DNA from: Acidovorax sp. CF316
Lineage (GTDB): Bacteria; Pseudomonadota; Gammaproteobacteria; Burkholderiales; Burkholderiaceae_C
DNA: 64,000 nucleotides
Direction: 5' to 3'
Assembly (NCBI RefSeq): GCF_000276605.1
Contig: NZ_AKJX01000026.1
Span: forward strand, 18,161-82,160
The position numbers and the translations under genes are program-made. Positions 1 to 8,511 of this stretch are shown piece by piece. Positions within the stretch are counted from its first letter, which is position 1. The number at the start of each line of letters is the position of its first letter. The notes beneath the pieces were generated by a model, which ran no database searches, was not told the origin of the DNA, and saw nothing but the letters and a program-made list of their open reading frames with translations.

Positions 1-861
1 GCTTCTTCCCCTTCCTTCCCCCGCATCTGGTTGATCACCGGCGCCTCGCGCGGCATCGGTGCCCGCATTGCCGAGGCCGCGCTGGCCCAGGGCGATGCCG
101 TGGTCGCCACCTCGCGCAATGCCGAATCGATCACGCGCCGCCTGGGCGCCAGCGATGCGCTGCTGCCTCTGGCGCTGGACGTGACCGACGAGGCCCAGGC
201 CCGCCATGCCGTGGGTGCAGCGCTCGATCGCTTCGGCCGCATCGACGTGCTGGTCAACAACGCCGGCTACGGCCTGCTGGGTGCGGTGGAGGAGGCCACC
301 GCCGACGAGGTGCGCAGCCTCTACGAGACCAATGTGTTCGGCCTGCTGAACGTGACGCGCGCCGTGCTGCCTTCCATGCGCGCGCGCCGCGCCGGCCATG
401 TCATCAACATCTCGTCGCTGGGCGGGGTGCGTTCTGCCGCGGGCTTTGGCGTGTACTGCTCGACCAAGTTCGCGGTGGAAGGCATCACCGAGGCGCTGCA
501 CGCCGAACTGGCGCCGCTGGGCATCCACGCCACGGTGGTGGAGCCGGGGTACTTTCGCACGGAGTTCCTCGACACGGCCTCGCTCGCGGTCTCCCCGCTG
601 GTGCTGGAGGACTACGCCCCCAGCGCCGGCGTGATCCGCGAAGCCGCCCGCCGCATCAACCTGAACCAGCCCGGCGACCCCGTGCGCCTGGCCCAGGCCA
701 TGATGCAGCTGGTAGCCAGCCCCACGCCGCCGCTGCGCCTGCCGCTGGGCACCGACACGCTGCAGGCCATTGCCGAGAAGCACGCCTTTGTGGAAAAGGA
801 AACGGCCGCCTGGCGCGAGCTGGCAGCCTCCACGGACTTCCCACAGCAGGCTGCGGCGTGA
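1..861 (+). CDS. Short-chain dehydrogenase/reductase, 5' end outside window
   Basis: A classical SDR oxidoreductase that would use NAD(P)(H); the substrate is not evident. The reading frame is open from base 1, and the Rossmann motif TGASRGIG begins only about 13 residues in, so the true start lies upstream. The first in-window start is a TTG at 31, which falls inside the first beta-strand and is not credible. NNAG lies about 75 residues further on, and the catalytic Ser (NISS) and YCSTK follow. The C-terminal part (about residues 180-280) is longer than in minimal SDRs, as in extended reductases acting on larger substrates. It converges on the next SDR gene with an 18-bp gap. The family is certain; the function is unknown. 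Confidence 0.9.
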   Translation, partial: ASSPSFPRIWLITGASRGIGARIAEAALAQGDAVVATSRNAESITRRLGASDALLPLALDVTDEAQARHAVGAALDRFGRIDVLVNNAGYGLLGAVEEATADEVRSLYETNVFGLLNVTRAVLPSMRARRAGHVINISSLGGVRSAAGFGVYCSTKFAVEGITEALHAELAPLGIHATVVEPGYFRTEFLDTASLAVSPLVLEDYAPSAGVIREAARRINLNQPGDPVRLAQAMMQLVASPTPPLRLPLGTDTLQAIAEKHAFVEKETAAWRELAASTDFPQQAAA

Positions 862-879
862 GCCTGCGCCAGCGGTGGG

Positions 880-1638
880 TCAGACCATGCCGCCGTTGGC
901 GCGCAGGGTTTGCCCGTTGATCCACGCGCCATCGGGCCCGACCAGGAAGGACACGGTGCCCGCGATGTCGTCCGGCGTGCCCAGGCGGCCCAGCGGGTTC
1001 ATCTGCGCCAGGCGCTCGACGAGCTCGGGCGTCTTGCCGTCCAGGAACAGGGCCGTGGCCGTGGGGCCGGGGGCCACGGCGTTCACGGTGATGTTCTTGC
1101 CACGCAGTTCCTTGGCCAGGATCAGCGTCATGGTTTCCACCGCGCTCTTGGTGGCGGCGTACACCGCATAGCCGGGCATCGCGGTGCCGACCACGCTGGT
1201 GGAGAAGTTCACGACGCGCCCGCCCGGCTCGAGCCGGCGCGCGGCCTCGCGCAGGGTGTTGAAGCTGCCCCTGAGGTTGATGGCGATCAGCCGGTCGAAG
1301 GTGGCATCGTCGGTATCGGCCAGGTGCGGCGTGTGCGAGGGCATCACCCCGGCGTTGTTCACCAGCACGTCCACGCGGCCGAAGGCCTCGGTGGCCTGGT
1401 CGAACAGGCGAGCCACGGCGGTGGCATCGGCCACGTCGGCCTGCACGGCGATGGCCTGCCCGCCGGCCTCAGTGATGGACTGCGCCACCACTTCGGCCTC
1501 GGCCGCACTGCCGGCGTAGTTGACCACCACGCTGAAGCCATCGCGCCCCAGGCGCTGGGCAATCGCGGCGCCGATGCCGCGCGAGGACCCGGTGACGATG
1601 GCGACGGGGCGGTGGGTGGATGGATCGTTGGCGGCCAT
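880..1638 (-). CDS. Short-chain dehydrogenase/reductase (FabG-like)
   Basis: A 252-residue classical SDR. It shows TGSSRGIG at residues 16-23, NNAG at 94-97, Ser near 146-148 and Y160-x3-K164, so all catalytic residues are present. It resembles 3-oxoacyl-ACP reductase or glucose-1-dehydrogenase-like enzymes. The start is the ATG at 1638, which has an AGGAG ribosome site about 7 nt upstream on the minus strand; an upstream in-frame start would only add leader sequence. It is divergent from a LysR gene, the usual arrangement for a regulator and its target, so the LysR protein probably controls it. The substrate cannot be read from the sequence. Confidence 0.9.
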   Translation of the reverse strand: MAANDPSTHRPVAIVTGSSRGIGAAIAQRLGRDGFSVVVNYAGSAAEAEVVAQSITEAGGQAIAVQADVADATAVARLFDQATEAFGRVDVLVNNAGVMPSHTPHLADTDDATFDRLIAINLRGSFNTLREAARRLEPGGRVVNFSTSVVGTAMPGYAVYAATKSAVETMTLILAKELRGKNITVNAVAPGPTATALFLDGKTPELVERLAQMNPLGRLGTPDDIAGTVSFLVGPDGAWINGQTLRANGGMV

Positions 1639-1753
1639 GAAAAACTCCTGAACGGTGGTGATGGGTGTATTGTTCTGTTGGCGCTGGGTTTGATAAAGGC
1701 CCATGAATTGCCATGACTGTTCAAACACCACCAACAATCACACCCTGCTCCCC

Positions 1754-2650
1754 ATGGACCGATTCGACGCCATGCGCCTGTTCACCCGCATCGTGGAGCT
1801 GGGCAGCTTCACGCAGGCTGCGGAAGACCTGCAACTGCCCCGCGCCACGGTGACGCTGGCCGTGCAACAGCTGGAAAAGCGCCTGGGTGCGCGCCTGCTG
1901 CACCGTACCACGCGCCATGTGGCGCCGACGCAGGACGGAGAGGCCTACTACGGGCGCTGCCAGCAGCTGCTGGCCGACCTCGACGAGACCGAGGCGGCCT
2001 TCGCCACCGCCGGTCAGCAGCCTAAGGGCAAGCTGCGCGTGGATCTGCAGGGTACCCTGGCACGGTATTTCGTGCTGCCGCGCATCGGCGAGTTCTTTGC
2101 GCGCTACCCCGGCGTGGAGCTGGAACTGGGCGTGGGCGACCGCCTGGTGGACCTGGTGCGCGAGCGCGTGGACTGCGCCATGCGTGGTGGCGAGCCTGCC
2201 GACTCCAGCATGGTCGGCCGGCGCGTGGCGCAGCTCGCGCAGGTGACCTGTGCCAGCCGCGAATACCTGGCACGCCATGGCGTGCCCCGCAGCGTGGACG
2301 ACTTGCGGGGCCACCGCGCGGTGAACTACCTGTCGTCACGCACGGGCAAGCCCATGCCCCTGGACTTCGTGGTCGACGGCGTGCCGCGCAGCGTGCAGCT
2401 CAAGGGCGCGGTGTCGGTCACCGATGCGTTTGCCTATGTGGCTTGCTGCACGGCGGGGCTGGGGATCATCCAAGTGCCGCGCTACCACCTGGAGCCGCAG
2501 CTGGCCGACGGCAGCCTGGTCGAGGTGCTGGCCGATTGCCGCCCCGCGCCCCTGCCGGTGACCGTGCTCTATCCGCACAGCCGCCAGCTTTCGCCGCGCG
2601 TGCGCGTGTTCGTGGACTGGCTGGCCGAGGTGATGGCGAACGCGCGTTAG
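1754..2650 (+). CDS. LysR-family transcriptional regulator
   Basis: A 298-residue LysR regulator with an N-terminal winged helix-turn-helix (about residues 4-63, beginning MDRFDAMRLFTRIVELGSF) and a C-terminal effector-binding domain. It belongs to the large AaeR/PgrR-like group in which the effector is hard to predict. The ATG at 1754 is chosen because LysR proteins begin a few residues before this motif; an ATG at 1703 would add a 17-residue tail. It diverges from the SDR gene at 880-1638 across about 115 bp that must hold both promoters. Its stop codon overlaps the stop of the converging downstream gene by 4 bp. Confidence 0.92.
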   Translation: MDRFDAMRLFTRIVELGSFTQAAEDLQLPRATVTLAVQQLEKRLGARLLHRTTRHVAPTQDGEAYYGRCQQLLADLDETEAAFATAGQQPKGKLRVDLQGTLARYFVLPRIGEFFARYPGVELELGVGDRLVDLVRERVDCAMRGGEPADSSMVGRRVAQLAQVTCASREYLARHGVPRSVDDLRGHRAVNYLSSRTGKPMPLDFVVDGVPRSVQLKGAVSVTDAFAYVACCTAGLGIIQVPRYHLEPQLADGSLVEVLADCRPAPLPVTVLYPHSRQLSPRVRVFVDWLAEVMANAR

Positions 2651-3168
2651 TCGGCCTGTAGCGGACGGGAGAACTCCATGACCCAGTTGGTCTCCCAGGT
2701 CTGCCCGCCATCGTCCGAGAAGGCCTGCTCCCAGCGCGGCATGCCGGTGGCGAGGTTCCTGGCCCACTCGAACCGCACCTGGACGGGCCGGCCCTCGAAC
2801 ACTTCCTGGCCGAAGAAGACGCCTTGGTCCGTGCCCGCGAAACCGCCGCTCATCGGTGGCAGCAGCTGGCCCGTGGCCGTGTCCAGCCCGCCCGTCACAT
2901 TGTCCAGCCAGTAGATGCTCCAGCGCTGCGCCTGGGGGTTGAACAGGCGCAGCGCCATGCCCACGTAGCCTGTATTCCAGGCCTCGGGGATGAAGTCATC
3001 GCAGTTGCCGATGCCGCCGGACAGCGGCCGCGCCGTGCCGGTGGCGTCGAAGGTTTCCCAGTCGGTGCAGCCCGCAAGCCGTTGCACGAGGCGGGTGTTG
3101 CGGATGCGCCAGGGGCCCATCAGAAAGTCGAAGTCGTGGGCATCGCCAGTGGGTGGGGTGATCGGCAT
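2647..3168 (-). CDS. DUF1579-like small protein
   Basis: A 173-residue soluble protein starting MPITPPTGDAHDFDFLMGPW, with the aromatic-rich FLMGPWRIRN opening typical of DUF1579-like lipocalin-fold proteins. Several Trp/Tyr/Phe-rich strands and no signal peptide or catalytic motif are seen. The ATG at 3168 has a GGAGA ribosome site about 7 nt upstream. It lies 25 bp downstream of the NIPSNAP gene in the same direction, so the two are probably co-transcribed and controlled by the divergent WYL regulator. The function is unknown; a lipid or small-molecule binding role is only an inference from the fold. Confidence 0.75.
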   Translation of the reverse strand: MPITPPTGDAHDFDFLMGPWRIRNTRLVQRLAGCTDWETFDATGTARPLSGGIGNCDDFIPEAWNTGYVGMALRLFNPQAQRWSIYWLDNVTGGLDTATGQLLPPMSGGFAGTDQGVFFGQEVFEGRPVQVRFEWARNLATGMPRWEQAFSDDGGQTWETNWVMEFSRPLQAD

Positions 3169-3193
3169 GGGGTGTCTCCGGGATGGGCGTGCG

Positions 3194-3931
3194 TCATGCG
3201 TGCAGGGCCGAGCGCGCCGTGGGCTGCAGCCGGTGGGCCTCGGGCGCACGCGCCAGCCAGGGGGCCAGGCCGGGCGCCACGTCACGCTGCCAGATGCCGC
3301 CCTGCGCGAAGGCATCGAACGCCGCCACATCGCGGAACAGCGCCAGGCCCAGCAGCACATGCTCGCCTTCGCGCACCGGCAGGCGGGGAAAGCTGTTGGG
3401 GCTCGTCTCGCTGGCGTACCAGGCGGTATGGCGTGCGCCACCCGCGCGCAGCGCGGGGTCCATGCGCTCGCGGCAGTACGCCAACAGGTCGGGCGTTGCA
3501 GGCTCCTGGAGGTAGAACACCGTGGCATCGAGCAGGCCCGGGGCCATGCTGCCGGCACCCGCAGCGGTGCGGTCCGCGGGCAGGCCATCGGCTGCTCCGG
3601 GCCAGGCCGGGTGCAGCAGCAGCACGTTGTCCGAATCGACCATGGTGGCATTGGCCGCATCGCGGTGCGCAGCCCACACCGGGCCGCCATAGAAGGCTTC
3701 GAGTGCCTGCTGGCGCGCTGCCATGTCGGCAAAGCCGCGCAGCCAGACGAACAGGTCCGGCTGGCCGAGGTCGCGGAACTGGCCGATCACGCGCATGCCT
3801 TCGCGCTCCTGGGTTTCGAGGAACTCACGGTCGAACAGGTCGATGAGCACATCGCGCTGGCCGGGGTGCAGGGTGTACTGGCGCAGCTCGACGATGGAGC
3901 AGTCGGCAATCGATGGGGTGGTGGTAGGCAT
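3194..3931 (-). CDS. NIPSNAP family protein
   Basis: A 245-residue protein with two ferredoxin-like (dimeric alpha/beta barrel) halves. The N-terminal VELRQYTLHPGQRDVLIDLF stretch is characteristic of NIPSNAP domains, and a second half (about residues 130-235) repeats the fold. The start at 3931 is supported by AAGGAA about 8 nt upstream. NIPSNAP proteins are small cytosolic proteins of unclear bacterial function. The gene is first in a two-gene unit with the DUF1579-like gene and is divergent from the WYL regulator at 4053. The intergenic region contains a strong 27-bp dyad that is probably the operator. Confidence 0.82.
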   Translation of the reverse strand: MPTTTPSIADCSIVELRQYTLHPGQRDVLIDLFDREFLETQEREGMRVIGQFRDLGQPDLFVWLRGFADMAARQQALEAFYGGPVWAAHRDAANATMVDSDNVLLLHPAWPGAADGLPADRTAAGAGSMAPGLLDATVFYLQEPATPDLLAYCRERMDPALRAGGARHTAWYASETSPNSFPRLPVREGEHVLLGLALFRDVAAFDAFAQGGIWQRDVAPGLAPWLARAPEAHRLQPTARSALHA

Positions 3932-3966
3932 GCGGGGCTTCCTTGGTGGATTCAGGCGAAAAGAGA

Positions 3967-3978
3967 AGACTGCAGTCT
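3967..3978. promoter_or_regulatory. 12-bp perfect palindrome in divergent promoter region
   Basis: AGACTGCAGTCT is self-complementary over 12 bp and lies between the NIPSNAP and WYL start codons, 8 bp from the larger 27-bp dyad. It may be a second regulator-binding site. No function is known. Confidence 0.35.
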
Positions 3979-3985
3979 GCGGCCC

Positions 3986-4012
3986 AATACCTGCCAAGGC
4001 ATGGCAGGTATT
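3986..4012. promoter_or_regulatory. Perfect 11-bp inverted repeat, probable WYL-regulator operator
   Basis: The arms AATACCTGCCA and TGGCAGGTATT are perfect reverse complements separated by 5 bp (AGGCA). The dyad lies midway in the 121-bp gap between the NIPSNAP gene and the WYL regulator gene, the expected position for an operator controlling both. The binding protein is inferred from position only. Confidence 0.6.
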
Positions 4013-4052
4013 CGCGGCATACTGCGTGCCGGTCCCTTTTCTTCCGAGTCCC

Positions 4053-5039
4053 ATGCGCGCCAGCCGCCTGTTGTCCATCCAGATGCTGCTCGAAACCCGC
4101 GGGCGCATGAGTGCGCAGGCGCTTGCCGAGGCGCTGGAGATCTCGGTGCGCACGCTGTACCGCGATGTGGACCAACTCACGGCGGCGGGTGTGCCGGTCT
4201 ATGCCGAACGCGGTCGCAACGGCGGCTTTGCCCTGCTGCCGGGGTGGAAGACCACGCTCACCGGCCTCACCCCGTCCGAGGCGCAGGCCGTGTTCCTGAG
4301 CGGGCTGCCCGGCCCGGCCGGTGACCTGGGCCTGGGCGGTGACGTGGAGGGCGCGCGCCTGAAGCTGCTGGCCGCGCTGCCGGCCCCGTGGCGCGAGGAT
4401 GCCCGGCGCGTGAGCGACCGCCTGCACCTCGACCCGGTGGACTGGTACCGCGAGAGCGCGCCCACGCCCCACCTGGCCACCGTGGCCGCCGCCGTCTGGA
4501 GCGGCGAACAGCTGGCCCTGCGCTACGAAAGCTGGGCCGACACGGTGGAGCGTGCCGTGGCCCCACTGGGGCTGGTGCTCAAGGCGGGCGTCTGGTACCT
4601 GGTGGCGCAGCCGGTGGACAAGGTGCCCGCCGACAGCGGCCCGCGCACCTACCGCGTCGCCAACATCCGCGCGGCCACGGCACTGGGCACTCCCGTGCGG
4701 CGCCCGGCGCGCTTCGATCTGCCCCGGTACTGGGGCGAGTCCATCCGCCGCTTCGAATCCAGTCTCTACACCGGCGAGGCAGACCTGCTGGCCACACCGG
4801 CGGGGCTCAAGGGCCTCGCTGCACTGAGCAGCGCCGTGGCGCGGGCAGTGGCAGCGGCCCCGCGTTCGCGCCGCAAGGACGGCCGGGTGGCGCTCACCAT
4901 CCCCATCGAGTCGGTCGCGCACGCCTGCGGCCAGTTGATGCGCCAGTCGCCCGAAGTGGAGGTGCTGCGCCCGGCGGCGTTGCGGCGGGCGCTGGTAGAG
5001 CGCGTCCAGGCGACAGCCCGGCTCTACAAGCTGGGCTAA
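4053..5039 (+). CDS. YafY-type HTH/WYL-domain transcriptional regulator
   Basis: A 328-residue regulator with an N-terminal HTH_11 domain (about residues 1-60, containing ISVRTLYRDVDQLTAAGVPV) and a WYL ligand-sensing domain around residues 135-215, followed by the WCX extension. WYL proteins usually sense nucleotides or small ligands. There is no clear ribosome-binding site before the ATG at 4053, but this is the start that places the HTH at the N-terminus. It is divergent from the NIPSNAP/DUF1579 pair, which it probably controls. Its TAA overlaps the converging tetR stop codon by 3-4 bp. Confidence 0.9.
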   Translation: MRASRLLSIQMLLETRGRMSAQALAEALEISVRTLYRDVDQLTAAGVPVYAERGRNGGFALLPGWKTTLTGLTPSEAQAVFLSGLPGPAGDLGLGGDVEGARLKLLAALPAPWREDARRVSDRLHLDPVDWYRESAPTPHLATVAAAVWSGEQLALRYESWADTVERAVAPLGLVLKAGVWYLVAQPVDKVPADSGPRTYRVANIRAATALGTPVRRPARFDLPRYWGESIRRFESSLYTGEADLLATPAGLKGLAALSSAVARAVAAAPRSRRKDGRVALTIPIESVAHACGQLMRQSPEVEVLRPAALRRALVERVQATARLYKLG

Positions 5040-5698
5040 AGCCCCCGCTCGACCATGTCCAGCAGCCGCTGGCCCAGCAGTTGTTGCATGTCGCCCGGCG
5101 TGCCGCGCAGCGGCCCGTCGATGCTCAGCAAGGCCATGCCGTGCACGGTGGACCAGGCCAGGTACTCGGCGCCCGGGCGGCGCTCGGCCGGCAGTGCGCC
5201 GGCTTTCACCAGGTCGTCGAGCGCAGCCGACAGGTGCTCGAACGGGTTCAGGCCGGTGAGGCCGCCCATGGCGGGGTCGGGGTCCTGCTCCACGCTGAAC
5301 TGCCCGCCGAACGCAGTGCGGAACAGCCCCGTCTCGGCGTGCGCGAAGCGCATGTAGCCGGCACCCACGGCGCGCACCCGGGCGTGGGCCTGCTCGGTGG
5401 GCGTGCCGCCGGTGGGCACGCCGGCCATCTCGGCCTCCATGGCCTGGGCCACGGCGGCCACGGCGGCGGCGCGCACCGCCGCCAGCAGGTCCTGCCGGTT
5501 GGCGAAATGGCGGTAGGCCGCATTGGGCGCCACGCCCGCGCGGCGCGTGGCCTCGCGCAGCACCACGGCATCGGGCCCACCCTGGCGCGCCAGTTCGATG
5601 CCGGCGTCGAGCAGGGCGCGGCGCAGGTCGCCATGGCGGTAGGTGCTGCGGGCGGCCGGGGGGGCTGTGGGGACGCTGTTGCGGGTGGTTACGGACAT
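5036..5698 (-). CDS. TetR/AcrR-family transcriptional regulator
   Basis: A 220-residue TetR-type repressor. The N-terminal HTH (about residues 19-65) includes GVAPNAAYRHFANRQDLL, a textbook TetR recognition helix, and the remainder is a helical ligand-binding domain (TetR_C_33-like). The start at 5698 places the HTH normally after an 18-residue tail; longer in-frame starts would add about 180 unrelated residues. It is divergent from the VOC/GFA/DUF1579 gene set. The spacer contains TGGACA/TGTCCA dyads that are probably its operators. The inducer is unknown. Confidence 0.9.
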   Translation of the reverse strand: MSVTTRNSVPTAPPAARSTYRHGDLRRALLDAGIELARQGGPDAVVLREATRRAGVAPNAAYRHFANRQDLLAAVRAAAVAAVAQAMEAEMAGVPTGGTPTEQAHARVRAVGAGYMRFAHAETGLFRTAFGGQFSVEQDPDPAMGGLTGLNPFEHLSAALDDLVKAGALPAERRPGAEYLAWSTVHGMALLSIDGPLRGTPGDMQQLLGQRLLDMVERGL

Positions 5699-5709
5699 CT
5701 GGAGTGCAA

Positions 5710-5758
5710 TGTGGACACTGTCCATTATCTCTGCTATTGTTTGTGAACGGTGTCCACA
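5710..5758. promoter_or_regulatory. TGGACA/TGTCCA dyads, probable TetR operators
   Basis: TGGACACTGTCCA (5712-5724) is a 13-bp dyad with one central base, and a further TGTCCACA half-site lies at 5751-5758, the inverse of TGTGGACA at 5710-5717. All lie between the tetR start and the VOC gene start, so they could repress both directions. Binding by this TetR protein is inferred. Confidence 0.55.
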
Positions 5759-5806
5759 ATGCATGGGCATCCGCCCTTGACCCCTTTCCATCCAAGGAGA
5801 TCCCCC

Positions 5807-6241
5807 ATGAAAGTCGAACCCTACCTGTTCTTCGAAGGCCGCTGCGAAGAGGCGCTTGAGTTCTACCGCACGGCCCTGGGCGCCGAGGTGACCATGCTCA
5901 TGCGCTACAAGGACAACCCCGAGCCCGCCGCCGGTGCGGGTTGCTCCGTCGATGGCAGCAGCGGCCCCGGACCCCAGCCCGAGATGGTCATGCACGCCTC
6001 GTTCAATGTGGGCGACACCCAGGTCATGGCGTCCGACGGCATGGGCTCGGGCAAGCCCAGCTTCCAGGGCATCTCGCTGTCGCTGGCGCCCGAGACCGAA
6101 ACCGAGGCCAAGCGCCTGTTCGACGCGCTGGCCACGGGCGGCCAGGTGCAGATGCCCTTGGGCAAGACTTTCTTCTCGCCCGCCTTCGGCATGGTGGCAG
6201 ACCGCTTCGGCGTGTCGTGGATGGTGGTGGTGCCCCAATGA
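5807..6241 (+). CDS. PhnB-like VOC family protein
   Basis: A 144-residue glyoxalase/bleomycin-resistance-fold protein of the PhnB/3-demethylubiquinone-methyltransferase-like group, with the typical opening EPYLFFEGRCEEALEFYRTA and a C-terminal strand containing FGVSWMVVV. These proteins are cytosolic and mostly of unknown activity. The ATG at 5807 is well supported by AAGGAGA 7 nt upstream. Its stop overlaps the next start (ATGA), so it is translationally coupled to the GFA gene. It is the first gene of a three-gene unit divergent from tetR. Confidence 0.88.
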   Translation: MKVEPYLFFEGRCEEALEFYRTALGAEVTMLMRYKDNPEPAAGAGCSVDGSSGPGPQPEMVMHASFNVGDTQVMASDGMGSGKPSFQGISLSLAPETETEAKRLFDALATGGQVQMPLGKTFFSPAFGMVADRFGVSWMVVVPQ

Positions 6242-6618
6242 CCGCGGCAGCCTCGCCAGGAGCCCAGCCCCTGCGCTACACAGGCAGCTGCCACTGCGGC
6301 AAGGTGGCGTTCGAAGTGGAGGGCACCATCGACAGCGCCCTGGCCTGCAACTGCACCATGTGCCGCCGGCGCGGCTCGCTGCTGTGGTTCGTGCCGCACG
6401 GCCAGTTGCGGCTGACCACGCCCACGGCGGACCTGGGCAGCTACACCTTCCACAAGCACGTCATCACGCACCGCTTCTGTCCGGCCTGCGGTATCCACAC
6501 CTTCGGCGAAGGCACGCACCCGGCGGGCCACAAGATGGCCGCCGTGAACCTGCGCACGCTCGACGGTGTGGACCTCGGCGCCATTCCCGTGCACCACCAC
6601 GACGGACTGGCGATGTAG
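6238..6618 (+). CDS. GFA-family (CENP-V-like) zinc protein
   Basis: A 126-residue protein with the GFA zinc-binding pattern: GSCHCGKVAFEVEG near residue 15, CNCTMCRRRG near 38, and RFCPACGIHTF near 80. The family includes glutathione-dependent formaldehyde-activating enzymes, but most members are uncharacterised. The start ATG at 6238 overlaps the preceding stop codon (ATGA). A DUF1579 gene follows 27 bp downstream. Formaldehyde binding is a family possibility, not something the sequence proves. It lies far from vanAB, which does produce formaldehyde. Confidence 0.88.
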   Translation: MTAAASPGAQPLRYTGSCHCGKVAFEVEGTIDSALACNCTMCRRRGSLLWFVPHGQLRLTTPTADLGSYTFHKHVITHRFCPACGIHTFGEGTHPAGHKMAAVNLRTLDGVDLGAIPVHHHDGLAM

Positions 6619-6645
6619 ACCACCTGCCCTTCAAGGAGACCCACC

Positions 6646-7134
6646 ATGATGAACCCCGAACCCCAGGCGCAGCACCTCTGGCTGCAGCAACTGCTCGGCG
6701 ACTGGACCTGCGAATCCACCTGCGACGCAGGGCCCGGCGAGCCACCCATGACCACCACCGGCACCGAGCATGTGCGCCAGCTCGGCGAGCTGTGGGTGCT
6801 GGGCGAAGGCACGGGCACCATGCCCGGCGGCGGCGATGCGCGCATGCTCATCACGCTGGGCTACGACCCCGAGAAAAAGGCCTTCATCGGCACCTGGATC
6901 GGCTCGATGATGACCCACATGTGGGTCTACCGCGGCACGCTCGACGCCAGCGAAAAGGTGCTTCCGCTCGAGACCGAGGGCCCGAGTTTCGCCGGCGACG
7001 GCAGCACCGCGAAATACCGCGACACCATCACCCTCCTCGGCCCCAATGAGCGCACGCTGACCTCCGCCACCCAGCAGCCCGATGGCAGCTGGAAGGAGTT
7101 CATGACAGCAAGGTATCGCCGCAAGACCTCCTGA
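6646..7134 (+). CDS. DUF1579 family protein
   Basis: A 162-residue DUF1579 protein whose N-terminal half contains LLGDWTCEST and a following TGTEHVRQLGELWVLGEGTG stretch, typical of this lipocalin-like family. AAGGAGA lies 6 nt before tandem ATGs at 6646 and 6649; either could be used. It is the third gene of the VOC-GFA-DUF1579 unit controlled by the divergent TetR. The function is unknown. A related but distinct DUF1579-like protein is encoded at 2647-3168. Confidence 0.85.
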   Translation: MMNPEPQAQHLWLQQLLGDWTCESTCDAGPGEPPMTTTGTEHVRQLGELWVLGEGTGTMPGGGDARMLITLGYDPEKKAFIGTWIGSMMTHMWVYRGTLDASEKVLPLETEGPSFAGDGSTAKYRDTITLLGPNERTLTSATQQPDGSWKEFMTARYRRKTS

Positions 7135-7346
7135 AACCGCACCGCCGACCAGGACGCTTCGCACCGGAGGCCGCCACGCTGGCCCGCCTGGGCGCGCAGC
7201 CGGCCCACGCATGGGACGCGGGGATTGTCCTGCGGCATGCACCGCACCGTCCCATGGATGGGGCTTTCGCTGGCGCATCCTGGCCCCATCTGCAGGTGCA
7301 GGCCGTTCACAATCCGGACGGCGCACAACAGAAGGAGCCATTGCCC

Positions 7347-8393
7347 ATGTCGAACAACCATCCCACGCCCATCCTGCAAAGCCAGCCGCTCGGCCCGCTG
7401 TGGCCCACGCTCGACCCGTTCCTGTTCTGCGCGCACCACGACGACGCCTACCCTGCCGGCAACGCCGCTTTTGGCCCGGCCGTGCCGGTGGATGATCGCC
7501 AGATCGGCAGCGACTTCAGCCGCAAGGATGGCTGGAGCATGTACCACGGCGAGACCGTGCCCGGCTTTCCCGGCCATCCGCACCGCGGCTTCGAGACCGT
7601 GACCCTGGTGCGCAAGGGGCTGATCGACCATTCCGACTCGCTCGGTGCTGCCGCGCGCTTCGGCGGGGGCGATGTGCAGTGGGTCACGGCCGGCAAGGGC
7701 ATCGTGCACTCCGAGATGTTCCCGCTGCTCAGCGCCACCGAGCCCAACCCGCTGGAGCTGTTCCAGATCTGGCTGAACCTGCCCGCCCGCCACAAGATGG
7801 TGGATCCGCACTTCACCATGCTCTGGAACGAGCACATCCCGCGCCTGGTGCACCACGACGAGGCCGGCCGCACGACCACCGCCACGGTGGTGGCCGGCGC
7901 CCTGCCCGCCGCACCCGCGCCGCTGGCACCGCCACCCGAGTCCTGGGCCTCGCAGCCGGGTTCGGACGTGGCGATCTGGACGCTGCGCCTGGAGCCGGGC
8001 GCCCAGTGGCCCATGCCCGCCGCACAGGGCGAGGGCACGCGCCGCATGCTCTACTTCTTCGTGGGCGATGGCCTGCGCGTGGGCCCGCAAGACGTGCGTG
8101 AGCACGCCGCGCTGGAGATCGATGCCCGCCAGGAATGGCTGCTGACCAACACCGGTGCCACCGTGGCGGAATGCCTGGTGCTGCAGGGCCGCCCCATCGG
8201 CGAACCCGTTGCGCAGTACGGCCCCTTCGTGATGAACACGCAGCAGGAAATCATGCAGGCCATGCAGGACTACCGCCGCACCCAGTTCGGCGGCTGGCCC
8301 TGGCCCGACAGCGACCCGGTGCACGGCACCGAGGCCCGGCGCTTTGCGCGCTACCCGGGCCAGGCCGAGGACGAGGTGCCCGCGGCCGCCTGA
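7347..8393 (+). CDS. Pirin family protein
   Basis: A 348-residue bicupin of the pirin family. The N-terminal cupin carries the metal-site motifs HPHRGFETVT and, 40 residues later, KGIVHSEM, matching the His/His/His/Glu ligands of pirins. The second cupin is in the C-terminal half. Some pirins have quercetin-dioxygenase activity and others act as redox regulators; the role here is unknown. GAAGGAGC lies about 9 nt before the ATG at 7347. About 210 bp of non-coding sequence separates it from the DUF1579 gene, so it may have its own promoter. Confidence 0.93.
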   Translation: MSNNHPTPILQSQPLGPLWPTLDPFLFCAHHDDAYPAGNAAFGPAVPVDDRQIGSDFSRKDGWSMYHGETVPGFPGHPHRGFETVTLVRKGLIDHSDSLGAAARFGGGDVQWVTAGKGIVHSEMFPLLSATEPNPLELFQIWLNLPARHKMVDPHFTMLWNEHIPRLVHHDEAGRTTTATVVAGALPAAPAPLAPPPESWASQPGSDVAIWTLRLEPGAQWPMPAAQGEGTRRMLYFFVGDGLRVGPQDVREHAALEIDARQEWLLTNTGATVAECLVLQGRPIGEPVAQYGPFVMNTQQEIMQAMQDYRRTQFGGWPWPDSDPVHGTEARRFARYPGQAEDEVPAAA

Positions 8394-8394
8394 A

Positions 8395-8469
8395 GGCCGC
8401 CACCCTTGCTTGGGCAGGGGTGGCCCGGGTCGTGGACAATCCTGCATTCCGATCCGCAGGGTGGCGGCC
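8395..8469. repeat. 11-bp inverted repeat between pirin and slyD genes
   Basis: GGCCGCCACCC (8395-8405) is perfectly inverted as GGGTGGCGGCC (8459-8469), with a nested GGGTGGCC copy near 8418. It could form a long hairpin after the pirin stop, possibly a terminator, but no T-tract follows. Confidence 0.35.
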
Positions 8470-8511
8470 ATGCCGCCCTCCTGCTTTTCCTTGCATGAAA
8501 GCGCGTCCTCC

